Shown here: positions 17,752 through 26,598 of the stretch, in pieces
Layout: the number at the start of each line of letters is the position of its first letter
How positions within the stretch are numbered: position 1 is the stretch's first letter
Assembly (NCBI RefSeq): GCF_024347335.1
Contig: NZ_AP025463.1
Span: 2,914,001 to 2,978,000 of the forward strand
Source of the DNA: Vibrio celticus
GTDB lineage: Bacteria; Pseudomonadota; Gammaproteobacteria; Enterobacterales; Vibrionaceae
DNA: 64,000 nt
Direction: 5' to 3'
Notes under the pieces: model-generated
The model's database searches: none
The model's input: the letters and a program-made list of their open reading frames with translations, nothing else
What the model was told of the DNA's origin: nothing
Made by a program: the position numbers and the translations under genes

Positions 17752-18129
17752 TTAACGCTTCTTTTTGTAATCCGCAACTGCTGCTTTGATTGCATCTTCA
17801 GCAAGAATTGAACAGTGCACTTTCACTGGTGGCAACTCTAGCTCTTCTGCGATTTCAGAGTTTTTGATAGCTGCTGCTTCATCAATACTTTTACCTTTAA
17901 CCCACTCAGTTACTAGTGAGCTAGAAGCGATTGCGCTACCGCAGCCGTAAGTTTTGAATTTTGCATCTTCGATAATGCCTTCTGGCGTTACCTTGATTTG
18001 CAGTTTCATTACGTCACCACAAGCTGGTGCGCCAACCATGCCGCTACCTACACTTGGGTCTTCTTTATCAAACGAACCTACGTTACGTGGGTTTTCGTAG
18101 TGATCAATTACTTTTTCGCTATATGCCAT
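17752..18129 (-). CDS. iscU: Fe-S scaffold protein IscU
   Basis: The 125-residue scaffold has the three ligand cysteines C37, C63 and C106, the conserved D39, and the LPPVK chaperone-recognition motif just before C106. Clusters are built here from IscS sulfur. The gene starts 33 bases after iscS ends. Confidence 0.97.
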   Translation of the reverse strand: MAYSEKVIDHYENPRNVGSFDKEDPSVGSGMVGAPACGDVMKLQIKVTPEGIIEDAKFKTYGCGSAIASSSLVTEWVKGKSIDEAAAIKNSEIAEELELPPVKVHCSILAEDAIKAAVADYKKKR

Positions 18130-18162
18130 GATAGTTACCTCGAATCCTCTATTTCCGTGAGA

Positions 18163-19377
18163 TTAGTGATGAGCCCACTCAACAGTGTTCAAATCAATCC
18201 CTTCTTTATACATATCCCATAGAGGAGACATGTCGCGTAATTTGTTTACCGCTACACGAATTTGTGCAATCGCGTAGTCGATTTCTTCTTCCGTTGTGAA
18301 ACGGCCGAATGAGAAACGTACTGAGCTGTGTGCCAGTTCATCGTTCAGACCAAGAGCACGTAGAACGTATGAAGGCTCTAGGCTTGCTGATGTACATGCA
18401 GAACCTGATGATACTGCTAGGTCTTTTAGAGACATAAGCAGAGACTCACCTTCAACGAAAGCGAAGCTCACGTTTAGGTTGTGTGGTACACGTTGGTCTA
18501 GGTCGCCGTTTACTGTTACCGCTTCTAGATCTTGAACACCTTTCAATAGGCGCTCACGAAGTGCTAGTGCGTGATCGTAATCTTTCTGCATGTCTTGTTT
18601 AGCGATGGCAAAAGCTTCGCCCATACCCACGATTTGGTGAGTAGCAAGAGTACCAGAACGGAAACCACGTTCATGACCGCCACCGTGCATTTGCGCTTCT
18701 AGGCGAATACGTGGCTTACGACGAACGTACAAAGCGCCGATGCCTTTAGGGCCGTATGCTTTGTGTGCAGACATAGAGATAAGGTCTACTTTCATCTCTT
18801 TTACGTCTAGTGGGATTTTACCCGCAGACTGCGCCGCATCAACGTGGAAGATGATCTTACGTGCACGACATAATTCGCCGATTGCAGAGATATCTTGGAT
18901 TACACCAATCTCGTTGTTTACGTGCATGATAGAAACTAGAACAGTATCTTCACGCATTGCAGCTTGTAGCTTGTCTAGATAGATGATGCCGTTAGCTTCT
19001 GGCTCAAGGTATGTAACCTCAAAACCTTCACGCTCTAGTTGGCGACATGGATCAAGAACCGCTTTGTGTTCTGTTTTGCACGTGATTACGTGCTTACCTT
19101 TCTTCTCGTAAAAGTGCGCTGCACCTTTGATAGCAAGGTTATCTGACTCTGTAGCACCTGACGTAAAAACAATCTCACGTGGGTCTGCATTTAGTAGATC
19201 GGCAATTTGCTCACGAGCATTATCTACTGATTCTTCTGCCTGCCAGCCGTAACGGTGTGAACGAGATGCAGGGTTACCGAAGTTACCGTCCATCGTCATG
19301 CACTGAACCATTTTTTCAGCAACACGTGGATCGACTGGGCATGTAGCTGAATAGTCAAAGTAAATAGGCAGTTTCAT
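18163..19377 (-). CDS. iscS: Cysteine desulfurase IscS
   Basis: The 404-residue PLP enzyme has the cofactor lysine K206 (SAHKAYGPKG) and the sulfur-carrying C328 (SSGSACTS), at the same positions as in E. coli. It supplies sulfur to IscU and to tRNA thiolation. It follows iscR by 27 bases. Confidence 0.98.
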   Translation of the reverse strand: MKLPIYFDYSATCPVDPRVAEKMVQCMTMDGNFGNPASRSHRYGWQAEESVDNAREQIADLLNADPREIVFTSGATESDNLAIKGAAHFYEKKGKHVITCKTEHKAVLDPCRQLEREGFEVTYLEPEANGIIYLDKLQAAMREDTVLVSIMHVNNEIGVIQDISAIGELCRARKIIFHVDAAQSAGKIPLDVKEMKVDLISMSAHKAYGPKGIGALYVRRKPRIRLEAQMHGGGHERGFRSGTLATHQIVGMGEAFAIAKQDMQKDYDHALALRERLLKGVQDLEAVTVNGDLDQRVPHNLNVSFAFVEGESLLMSLKDLAVSSGSACTSASLEPSYVLRALGLNDELAHSSVRFSFGRFTTEEEIDYAIAQIRVAVNKLRDMSPLWDMYKEGIDLNTVEWAHH

Positions 19378-19404
19378 TTTCTACTCCAATGTAAAAACTG
19401 ACCG

Positions 19405-19926
19405 CTAAGAGCGGGCATTAACACCGTGAGGTGCTGCACTAATCGTTGTAGTGCTCGTATTTTTATGTGCAAAACCATTATTAACCGCAAGATCGATATC
19501 TTGACGATCAGAAATCTCTAAAACTTCGTTATCTTTCATTAGCTCACCGAGCGTAATGTCGTTTAAGAAGCTGCTGATTCGGGAGCTTAAATCACGCCAT
19601 AAAGTGTGAGTTAAACAACGACTGCCACCTTGGCAATCTGCTCGACCGTGACACTTAGTTGCATCAACTGATTCGTCTACTGCAGCAATTACAGTTCCGA
19701 CAGCGATGTCGCTCGCTTCAGCACCTAAACGGTAACCACCGCCAGGACCACGAACACTAGCAACTAAGCCAGCTTTACGTAACTTAGAAAATAGCTGTTC
19801 TAAGTAAGATAACGAGATGCCTTGTCGCTCTGAAATATCAGCCAGAGGAACTGGGCTTTTTTGCGAATGCAGTGCTACATCTAGCATAGCTGTTACCGCA
19901 TATCTTCCTTTAGATGTAAGTTTCAT
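19405..19926 (-). CDS. iscR: Fe-S sensing regulator IscR
   Basis: The Rrf2-family repressor opens MKLTSKGRYAVTAMLD. The 2Fe-2S ligands C92, C98, C104 and H107 are all present, so it should sense cluster status and repress its own operon when loaded. The ATG at 19926 fits the family start; the frame is open six codons further but adds unconserved residues. At 173 residues it is about ten longer than the E. coli protein at the C-terminus. Two IscR sites lie 43-92 bases upstream. Confidence 0.97.
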   Translation of the reverse strand: MKLTSKGRYAVTAMLDVALHSQKSPVPLADISERQGISLSYLEQLFSKLRKAGLVASVRGPGGGYRLGAEASDIAVGTVIAAVDESVDATKCHGRADCQGGSRCLTHTLWRDLSSRISSFLNDITLGELMKDNEVLEISDRQDIDLAVNNGFAHKNTSTTTISAAPHGVNARS

Positions 19927-19968
19927 ATCACACCGTATCCACATTGTTTATGTGGTTGGAATCTTCCC

Positions 19969-20018
19969 ATACCCGACTAAATTGGTCAAGTATTTAGTTG
20001 ACTATTTTAGTCAGGTAT
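19969..20018 (-). promoter_or_regulatory. Two abutting type 1 IscR operators over the isc promoter
   Basis: Read on the minus strand, site 1 (20018-19994) runs from ATACCTGACT to AGTCAACTAA and site 2 (19993-19969) from ATACTTGACC to AGTCGGGTAT. Both fit the type 1 IscR consensus, in which a YGACT half-site is mirrored by AGTCR. TTGACC inside site 2 is a candidate -35 box. Two adjacent type 1 sites are also the arrangement at E. coli iscR. Confidence 0.85.
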
Positions 20019-20042
20019 TCACCCTTATTGTTTGTGCGGGCT

Positions 20043-20771
20043 TTATTTGTCGCTTTTGCTCTTCTCAATTGAAGTCAAAATGCCGCGTAGAGTGTTGATC
20101 TCTTGCAACTCTGGACGAGCTCGACTGAACAGACGACGTAGTTTATTCATCACCTGACCCGGCTTATCCTTAGAGATAAATTGGGTATCAATGATCACTT
20201 TTTCAAGGTGCTCATAGAACATTTCTAGTTCTTCGTGACGAGGGTACTCATCTTGTTGCTGTGGCTGATATTGGCTAGCGACCATATCAAGGTGAGCTAC
20301 ACGCACTTCGTAGCTCAGAGTCTGCACTGCCATTGCTAGGTTTAGCGAGCTGTATTCAGGGTTAGCTGGGATACATACATGGAAGTGGCACTTCTGAAGC
20401 TCATCGTTAGTCAAGCCAGTACGTTCACGGCCGAACACTAATGCGACTGGGTGCTTTTGGCCTTCAATCGCAAACTTTTGTCCACACTCACGAGGCTCAA
20501 GCATTGGCCATTCAAGCGTACGTGAACGTGCACTCGAACCAACCACTAAACCACAGTCTTTTACGGCTTCGTCTAATGTAGAAACGATGGTCGCGTTTTC
20601 TGCGATGTCACCTGCACCCGCAGCCAGTGCTAAGGTCTGCTCGTCAACTTCACATTGAGGGTCTACAAGAACTAATTGACTCAAACCCATCACTTTCATT
20701 GCGCGAGCTGCTGATCCGATATTTCCCGAATGAGACGTACCAACCAGAACGACTTTTACATTGTCTAACAT
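20043..20771 (-). CDS. trmJ: tRNA (Cm32/Um32) 2'-O-methyltransferase TrmJ
   Basis: The SPOUT methyltransferase starts MLDNVKVVLVGTSHSGNIGSAARAM and has the knot-forming VALVFGRERTGLTNDELQKC and PANPEYSSLNLAMAVQ motifs. It methylates the ribose of residue 32 in several tRNAs. The ATG at 20771 is chosen by family alignment over GTG codons five codons upstream; the ribosome site is weak for either. The 243-residue length is normal. It lies upstream of iscR on the same strand, as in E. coli. Confidence 0.94.
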   Translation of the reverse strand: MLDNVKVVLVGTSHSGNIGSAARAMKVMGLSQLVLVDPQCEVDEQTLALAAGAGDIAENATIVSTLDEAVKDCGLVVGSSARSRTLEWPMLEPRECGQKFAIEGQKHPVALVFGRERTGLTNDELQKCHFHVCIPANPEYSSLNLAMAVQTLSYEVRVAHLDMVASQYQPQQQDEYPRHEELEMFYEHLEKVIIDTQFISKDKPGQVMNKLRRLFSRARPELQEINTLRGILTSIEKSKSDK

Positions 20772-20900
20772 GCTATATGACACCACTTTAAAAATAATCG
20801 CGAGATATTAACACATAGCAAAGTAAAATGGTCAGACCCTTAACGGAATGTGAAACCAAGAGTTCAAAAAATAACCACTTCCCTTTTACGGAAACTTTGG

Positions 20901-20934
20901 TATACTCGCCGCCGCTTTAAATTGTTCTTTAACA
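20901..20934 (+). promoter_or_regulatory. suhB promoter -10 and boxA-like element in its leader
   Basis: TATACT at 20901-20906 is a -10 candidate followed by a GC-rich CGCCGCCGC stretch. TGTTCTTTAACA at 20923-20934 matches the boxA antitermination element; the two boxA copies of the rRNA operon in this window contain GCTCTTTAACA. It ends 18 bases before the suhB ATG. In E. coli a boxA in the suhB leader mediates Nus-factor autoregulation, and the same is inferred here. Confidence 0.65.
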
Positions 20935-20952
20935 TCTTGTGGGAAAAACCAT

Positions 20953-21756
20953 ATGCATCCAATGCTAAACATTGCGATACGCGCTGCGCGTAAAGCTGGC
21001 AACCATATTGCTAAATCTCTAGAAACAACTGATAAGATCGAATCGTCTCTAAAAGGTAACAACGATTACGTTACTAACATTGCTCAAGAAGCTGAGTACA
21101 TGATCATTGAGACAATCAAAGCATCTTACCCAGAGCACAGCATTATTTCTGAAGAGAAAGGCCTGACTGAAGGTAAAGACTCTGATGTACAATGGATCGT
21201 TGACCCACTAGATGGCACCAACAACTTTGTAAAAGGTTTCCCTCACTTCTCTGTATCTATCGCTGTTCGCATGAACGGTCGTACAGAAGTTGCTTGTGTT
21301 TATGACCCAATGCTAAACGAGCTATTCACAGCTCAACGTGGCGCTGGCGCTCAACTTAACAACGCTCGTATGCGTGTTACTCAACTAAAAGACCTTCAAG
21401 GTACTGTTCTAGCGACTGGTTTCCCATTCAAGCAAAAACAACACTCTGAATCTTTCATGAAGATCATCTCTGGTCTATTCATCGACTGTGCTGATTTCCG
21501 TCGTACAGGTTCTCCTGCTCTTGACCTATGTTACCTAGCAGCTGGCCGTGTTGATGGTTACCTAGAACTTGGCCTTAAGCCATGGGATCTAGCGGCTGGC
21601 GATCTAATCGCTCGTGAAGCTGGTGCTATCATGACTGACTTTGCTGGCGGTACTGATTACATGACTTCTGGTAATGTTGTTGCTTCAAGCGCACGTGGTG
21701 TTAAGTCTATTCTTAAGCACGTTCGTGAGAACGCTAACGAAGGTATGCTGAAGTAA
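20953..21756 (+). CDS. suhB: SuhB, inositol-monophosphatase-fold Nus factor
   Basis: The 267-residue protein matches E. coli SuhB in length and in the opening MHPMLNIAIRAARKAGN. The metal-binding phosphatase motifs are present: SEEKG, then DPLDGTNNFVKGFP, and the C-terminal KPWDLAAGDLIAREAG. SuhB joins NusA, NusB, NusE and NusG on boxA RNA to support rRNA transcription and folding; its phosphatase activity is secondary. It is a single-gene unit between divergent trmJ and convergent secF, with a boxA-like leader and its own terminator. Confidence 0.96.
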   Translation: MHPMLNIAIRAARKAGNHIAKSLETTDKIESSLKGNNDYVTNIAQEAEYMIIETIKASYPEHSIISEEKGLTEGKDSDVQWIVDPLDGTNNFVKGFPHFSVSIAVRMNGRTEVACVYDPMLNELFTAQRGAGAQLNNARMRVTQLKDLQGTVLATGFPFKQKQHSESFMKIISGLFIDCADFRRTGSPALDLCYLAAGRVDGYLELGLKPWDLAAGDLIAREAGAIMTDFAGGTDYMTSGNVVASSARGVKSILKHVRENANEGMLK

Positions 21757-21804
21757 TTCAGACCTTACGTTAACGCTCCCTGTTTCAAGGGAGAGTAGAA
21801 ATTC

Positions 21805-21835
21805 CAAAGCCTCGCTATATAGCGAGGCTTTTTTG
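21805..21835 (+). terminator. Rho-independent terminator after suhB
   Basis: AAGCCTCGCTATATAGCGAG and its completing GCTT form a self-complementary hairpin followed by six T residues. Confidence 0.88.
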
Positions 21836-21932
21836 TATCTGCGATTTGAGAGATACGAGATATGACTCTTAACAGTATGTGCAACTCAATTCGCCAATAA
21901 ATTGTGTTGAGCTTATCGACAAGATACAGACG

Positions 21933-21966
21933 TAAAAAAACCGCTAGTTGCCTAGCGGTTTTTTGG
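21933..21966 (-). terminator. Bidirectional terminator after secF
   Basis: AACCGCTAG and CTAGCGGTT pair around TTGC, with a run of A residues on the left and T residues on the right. It stops the yajC-secDF transcript and can back up the suhB terminator. Confidence 0.88.
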
Positions 21967-21992
21967 TTTAGCGAAACGTATTAAGCTAAGGC

Positions 21993-22940
21993 CTAAGGCA
22001 TCTCGTCAAACTCTTCACCTTCTTTGTCCACTTGTGGTGGCATTAGGTGTTCACGCGTAATACCCAACTTCATAGCTAGTGCAGATGCAACGTAGATAGA
22101 AGAGTAAGTACCAACCGTAATACCCAATAGAAGTGCAGTCGCGAAGCCGTGGATCATAGCGCCGCCCTGAACGAACAGTGCGATAACTACGAATAACGTG
22201 GTACCAGAAGTGATCAATGTACGGCTCAATGTTTGTGTGATTGAGCTGTTCAGTACTTCAGGTGCTTCACCCTTACGCATCTTACGGAAGTTCTCACGAA
22301 TACGGTCGAATACAACAATGGTATCGTTGAGGGAGTAACCGACGACCGTTAGCAAGGCTGCTACGATTGTAAGGTCGACCTCAATTTGCATTAGAGAGAA
22401 CACACCCAGAGTGATGATAACGTCGTGCGCCAGTGCCAATACTGCACCCGCAGCCAAACGCCATTCGAATCGCACTGATACGTAGATCAAGATACAGATA
22501 AGAGAAACAAGGATAGCAAGGCCACCCGCTTCTGTTAATTCGTCACCCACGTTAGGACCAACGAACTCGATACGACGCATTTCAACTTGCTCACCAGTAC
22601 CATTCTCAATAGCAGAAAGGATTTGGTTACCAAGCGTTTCGCCCGCTACGCCATCACGTGGACGTAAACGAACCATCACATCACGAGCTGAACCGAAGTT
22701 CTGTACCGTTGCATCACCAAAGCCTTCGGCTTCTAGTGCACTACGAATATCAGGAAGGTGTGCCGGTTGTTCAAAACCAACTTCAATCAGAGTACCGCCA
22801 GTAAAATCTAGACCCCAGTTCAACGATTTCGTTGTTAGGGTGAAGATAGCAGTACCAATCATCAAGATAGAAAAAACAAAGGCAACCTTTGACCAACGCA
22901 TAAAGTCGATCATTTTGTCTGCTTTTAGAATCTGAAACAT
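21993..22940 (-). CDS. secF: Sec translocase accessory subunit SecF
   Basis: The 315-residue inner-membrane protein has six predicted membrane spans, a first periplasmic domain after span 1, and the family motifs GLDFTGGTLIEV and GYSLNDTIVVFDRIREN. With SecD it uses the proton gradient to pull exported proteins across the membrane. It starts 14 bases after secD ends. Confidence 0.96.
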   Translation of the reverse strand: MFQILKADKMIDFMRWSKVAFVFSILMIGTAIFTLTTKSLNWGLDFTGGTLIEVGFEQPAHLPDIRSALEAEGFGDATVQNFGSARDVMVRLRPRDGVAGETLGNQILSAIENGTGEQVEMRRIEFVGPNVGDELTEAGGLAILVSLICILIYVSVRFEWRLAAGAVLALAHDVIITLGVFSLMQIEVDLTIVAALLTVVGYSLNDTIVVFDRIRENFRKMRKGEAPEVLNSSITQTLSRTLITSGTTLFVVIALFVQGGAMIHGFATALLLGITVGTYSSIYVASALAMKLGITREHLMPPQVDKEGEEFDEMP

Positions 22941-22954
22941 ATTAATTCCTAGCC

Positions 22955-24811
22955 TTAGATCGACAGTTTTTTAACGCGTTTGCCGCCATACATCAGGTTC
23001 ACGATACAACGTGTTCCGATAATAGCTGTAAACATTGAAGTCAAGATACCGATAGACAGCGTTACCGCGAAGCCTTTGATAGCACCCGTACCCACAGCAA
23101 ATAGAATGATTGCTGTTAGTAGTGTGGTGATGTTGGCATCGGCGATTGTGCTGAATGCGTTCGCGTAACCTTGGTGAATCGCTTGTTGTGGACTGCGTCC
23201 ATCTCGAAGCTCTTCACGTATACGCTCAAAGATCAGAACGTTCGCATCAACCGCCATACCAACCGTTAATACGATACCGGCAATACCTGGTAGGGTCATG
23301 GTAGCCCCCGGAATCATCGACATAACACCGATAATCAACACCAAGTTAGCCATTAGCGCAACGTTCGCAATCAGACCAAAGCTACGGTAGTAAAGCAGCG
23401 TAAACAGCATTACAGCAGCCATACCCCAAACCATCGCCATGATACCCATATCGATGTTTTGCTGCCCCATAGATGGACCAATGGTACGTTCTTCTACAAT
23501 CGAGATAGGCGCAATCAATGCACCAGCACGCAGTAGAAGTGCCAAGTTATGAGCTTCAGCCGTTGAATCGATACCAGTAATACGGAAGTTACGGCCTAGC
23601 GCAGATTGAATCGTCGCTTGGTTAATCACTTCTTCGTGCTTACTTAAGATAACTCGACCTTCCGGTGTTTTACGACCGCTGTCTTTGTACTCTGCAAATA
23701 CCGTTGCCATTAGCTTACCGATATTCTGACGAGAGAATGCAGACATCTTGCTACCACCTTCGCTGTCTAGCGAGATGTTAACTTGAGGACGACCATATTC
23801 ATCAACACTTGAGCTTGCATCAGTAATACTTGAACCGCCTAGAATAACGCGCTTCTTAAGTACCACAGGACGACCATCACGATCTTGCTTGATTTCGCTG
23901 CCCGCAGGGGCACGACCAGAAGCGGCAGCGGCTAAGTCAGCACTGCTATCCACTTCACGGAACTCAAGCGTCGCGGTAGCACCAAGTATTTCTTTAGCGC
24001 GAGCCGTGTCTTGAACACCAGGCAATTCCACTACGATACGGCTAGAGCCTTGACGTTGAACCAAAGGTTCAGCAACACCAAGTTCGTTAACACGGTTACG
24101 TAGAATGGTAATGTTTTGCTCAACCGCGTAGTTACGGATTTCTTGAAGACGAGCCTCTGTAAAGCTTGCAACCAAAGAGAAACGGCCGTTAGATTCAGAA
24201 TCTACAAACGTCATATCTTGGTGCTTAGATTGCAGTAGCGATTTCGCTTCAGCAAGCTGCTCTTCGTTACGTAGAATAACTTCAACCGCATCTTTACCAG
24301 ATGGGCGAATCGCACGGTAACGGATTTTCTCTTCACGAAGTTCACTACGGAATGCTTCTTCTTGTTGGCCAACCAGCTTTTCCATCGCAGCGTCCATATC
24401 CACTTCCATTAAGAAGTGAACACCACCACGTAGGTCAAGACCAAGTTTCATTGGTGCAGCACCAATAGATTCAAGCCAATTAGGAGTTGAAGCCGCTAGG
24501 TTTAAAGCAACGATAACGTCATCGCCTAGTGCTTCTGTGATGATATCACGGGCACTAATTTGCGTATCTGTGTCGTTAAAGCGAACAAGAATGGAACCGT
24601 CTTCGAGAGCAACGGATTTAGTAGAAAGGTTTTCTGCTTCAAGAGCATTGGTGACAGCATCCAGCGTAGACATATCTACAGAGGCGCCGCGCGCCCCTGT
24701 AACTTGAACTGCCGGATCTTCACCGTATATATTTGGAAGTGCGTACAACGCAGCGATAGCGATGGCAAACACCACCATCAAATACTTCCATAACGGGTAA
24801 CGGTTTAGCAC
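22955..24811 (-). CDS. secD: Sec translocase accessory subunit SecD
   Basis: The 618-residue protein matches E. coli SecD in length. Span 1 is at about residues 7-25, followed by the large periplasmic P1 domain with LGLDLRGGVHFLMEVD, and then five C-terminal spans containing GMAVDANVLIFERIREELR. It lies between yajC and secF in the usual operon. This is the housekeeping set, not a sodium-driven second copy with a VemP-like leader: no arrest-peptide ORF is seen upstream. Confidence 0.96.
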   Translation of the reverse strand: MLNRYPLWKYLMVVFAIAIAALYALPNIYGEDPAVQVTGARGASVDMSTLDAVTNALEAENLSTKSVALEDGSILVRFNDTDTQISARDIITEALGDDVIVALNLAASTPNWLESIGAAPMKLGLDLRGGVHFLMEVDMDAAMEKLVGQQEEAFRSELREEKIRYRAIRPSGKDAVEVILRNEEQLAEAKSLLQSKHQDMTFVDSESNGRFSLVASFTEARLQEIRNYAVEQNITILRNRVNELGVAEPLVQRQGSSRIVVELPGVQDTARAKEILGATATLEFREVDSSADLAAAASGRAPAGSEIKQDRDGRPVVLKKRVILGGSSITDASSSVDEYGRPQVNISLDSEGGSKMSAFSRQNIGKLMATVFAEYKDSGRKTPEGRVILSKHEEVINQATIQSALGRNFRITGIDSTAEAHNLALLLRAGALIAPISIVEERTIGPSMGQQNIDMGIMAMVWGMAAVMLFTLLYYRSFGLIANVALMANLVLIIGVMSMIPGATMTLPGIAGIVLTVGMAVDANVLIFERIREELRDGRSPQQAIHQGYANAFSTIADANITTLLTAIILFAVGTGAIKGFAVTLSIGILTSMFTAIIGTRCIVNLMYGGKRVKKLSI

Positions 24812-24831
24812 AGCGAGGATCCTCTAGCTGT

Positions 24832-25161
24832 TTATAGAGATTTCAGAGTACCTTTTGGTAGCACTGCTGTAACGAAGTCTTTCTTGATAACTACTTCGTT
24901 GTTTGCGTTCAGTTCGATAGCAACGTAGTCGCTGTCTTCAGCAATCTTAGTGATCTTGCCGATTAGGCCGCCGCTTGTAAGAACTTCATCGCCTTTGCCC
25001 ATAGAAGACATAAGGTTCTTGTGCTCTTTAACACGCTTAGCTTGTGGACGGTAGATCATGAAGTAGAAGATCACAGCGAACATACCTAGCATGATAAGCA
25101 TTTCGAAACCGCCGCCTGCTGGTGCACCTTCTGCTGCTGCGTGAGCTTGAGAAATAAACAT
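24832..25161 (-). CDS. yajC: Preprotein translocase subunit YajC
   Basis: The 109-residue protein has one membrane span at about residues 20-40 (MLIMLGMFAVIFYFMIYRPQ) followed by the conserved KRVKEHKNLMSSMGKGDEV cytoplasmic domain. YajC associates with SecDF. It heads the yajC-secD-secF operon and lies 110 bases after tgt. Confidence 0.95.
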   Translation of the reverse strand: MFISQAHAAAEGAPAGGGFEMLIMLGMFAVIFYFMIYRPQAKRVKEHKNLMSSMGKGDEVLTSGGLIGKITKIAEDSDYVAIELNANNEVVIKKDFVTAVLPKGTLKSL

Positions 25162-25271
25162 TTAAAACATCCTCTATTATATTTTCGTAATTGTTTGTCT
25201 AATTGGGTCGCATCCCTTTATTTTCAAGCCCCATCACTCGGAAGAGAGATAGGGCTCGCAAAAAAGAAATA

Positions 25272-26408
25272 CTAAGATTCTTTACCTAGTGGTGGCACTT
25301 CACGCCCCATTCTTGCGTAGAACTCTGCAACGAACTCTTCAAAGCGGTCTTCATCGATAGACTGACGAATGTCTGACATTACTCGTTGGTAGAAACGCAG
25401 GTTATGAATCGTGTTCAGTCGAGCACCTAGGATTTCGTTACAACGATCCAAATGGTGTAAGTACGACTTGCTGTAGTTCTTACAAGTGTAACAGTCACAC
25501 TCTGAATCTAGTGGTGTTGTATCGGTTTTATGCTTCGCATTACGGATCTTGATCACACCTTCAGTCACAAACAGGTGGCCGTTACGTGCATTTCGCGTTG
25601 GCATTACACAGTCAAACATGTCGATACCACGACGAACACCTTCAACTAAGTCTTCCGGTTTGCCTACGCCCATTAGGTAACGTGGCTTATCTTCTGGCAG
25701 TTGAGGACATGTGTGCTCAAGAATGCGGTGCATATCTTCTTTTGGTTCGCCTACTGCTAGGCCGCCTACTGCGTAACCGTCAAAACCAATTTCAGTTAGG
25801 CCTTTAACGGATACATCACGAAGGTCTTCGTACACGCCACCTTGAACGATACCGAACAGTGAGTTCGGGTTTTCAAGTTTGTCGAAGTGGTTACGTGAAC
25901 GCTCAGCCCAACGAAGAGACATCTCCATTGAGTCTTTTGCTTCTTTGTGTGTCGCAGGGTAAGGCGTACACTCATCGAAGATCATTACAATGTCTGAACC
26001 TAAATCTTTTTGGATTTCCATAGACTTCTCAGCGTCCATGAAGATCTTGTCACCGTTTACAGGGTTACGGAAATGAACACCCTCTTCAGTGATTTTACGC
26101 ATTGCACCTAGGCTGAATACTTGGAAGCCGCCTGAATCAGTTAGGATAGGACCGTGCCAGTTCATGAAATCGTGCAGGTCACCGTGCATTTTCATGATTT
26201 CTTGGCCAGGACGTAGCCATAGGTGGAATGTGTTACCTAATAGGATTTCAGCACCTGTGTCTTTTACTTCTTCAGGTGTCATACCTTTAACAGTACCGTA
26301 AGTACCTACAGGCATGAATGCTGGGGTTTCAACGGTACCGCGTTCAAACTGAAGTTGACCACGACGTGCGCCGCTATTAGTTTTTTTAAGTTCGTATTTT
26401 AATTTCAC
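25272..26408 (-). CDS. tgt: Queuine tRNA-ribosyltransferase Tgt
   Basis: The enzyme swaps guanine 34 for preQ1 in GUN-anticodon tRNAs. The DSGGFQVFSL active-site segment, the GGLAVGEP substrate motif and the zinc site CDCYTCKNYSKSYLHHLDRC are intact. A GTG at 26408 (VKLKYELKK) has GGAGG just upstream and fits the family start; the frame is open nine codons further. The product is 378 residues. It lies downstream of queA, the next pathway step, as in E. coli. Confidence 0.96.
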   Translation of the reverse strand: MKLKYELKKTNSGARRGQLQFERGTVETPAFMPVGTYGTVKGMTPEEVKDTGAEILLGNTFHLWLRPGQEIMKMHGDLHDFMNWHGPILTDSGGFQVFSLGAMRKITEEGVHFRNPVNGDKIFMDAEKSMEIQKDLGSDIVMIFDECTPYPATHKEAKDSMEMSLRWAERSRNHFDKLENPNSLFGIVQGGVYEDLRDVSVKGLTEIGFDGYAVGGLAVGEPKEDMHRILEHTCPQLPEDKPRYLMGVGKPEDLVEGVRRGIDMFDCVMPTRNARNGHLFVTEGVIKIRNAKHKTDTTPLDSECDCYTCKNYSKSYLHHLDRCNEILGARLNTIHNLRFYQRVMSDIRQSIDEDRFEEFVAEFYARMGREVPPLGKES

Positions 26409-26598
26409 GAAGCCTCCAATATGCCAGAGAAACAATCTGACTGTTAATTCAGAACCTTAGGCCAAACAAAAGTTCAGTCTAGTGGGTTCTATGAGGAGCG
26501 GTCGCGTATTCCTTGCGAGAGATTAGACAGACACCCTGCCCGACTCCTAGCTTACTGCTAGCACCCGTAAATTTTTGTATCGCTTAAACCAGCTTAAC

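Noticed and set aside
24812..25161. VemP-like arrest peptide controlling secDF
   Set aside because: The gene upstream of secD is yajC, a normal single-span protein without an arrest motif; no other leader ORF fits.
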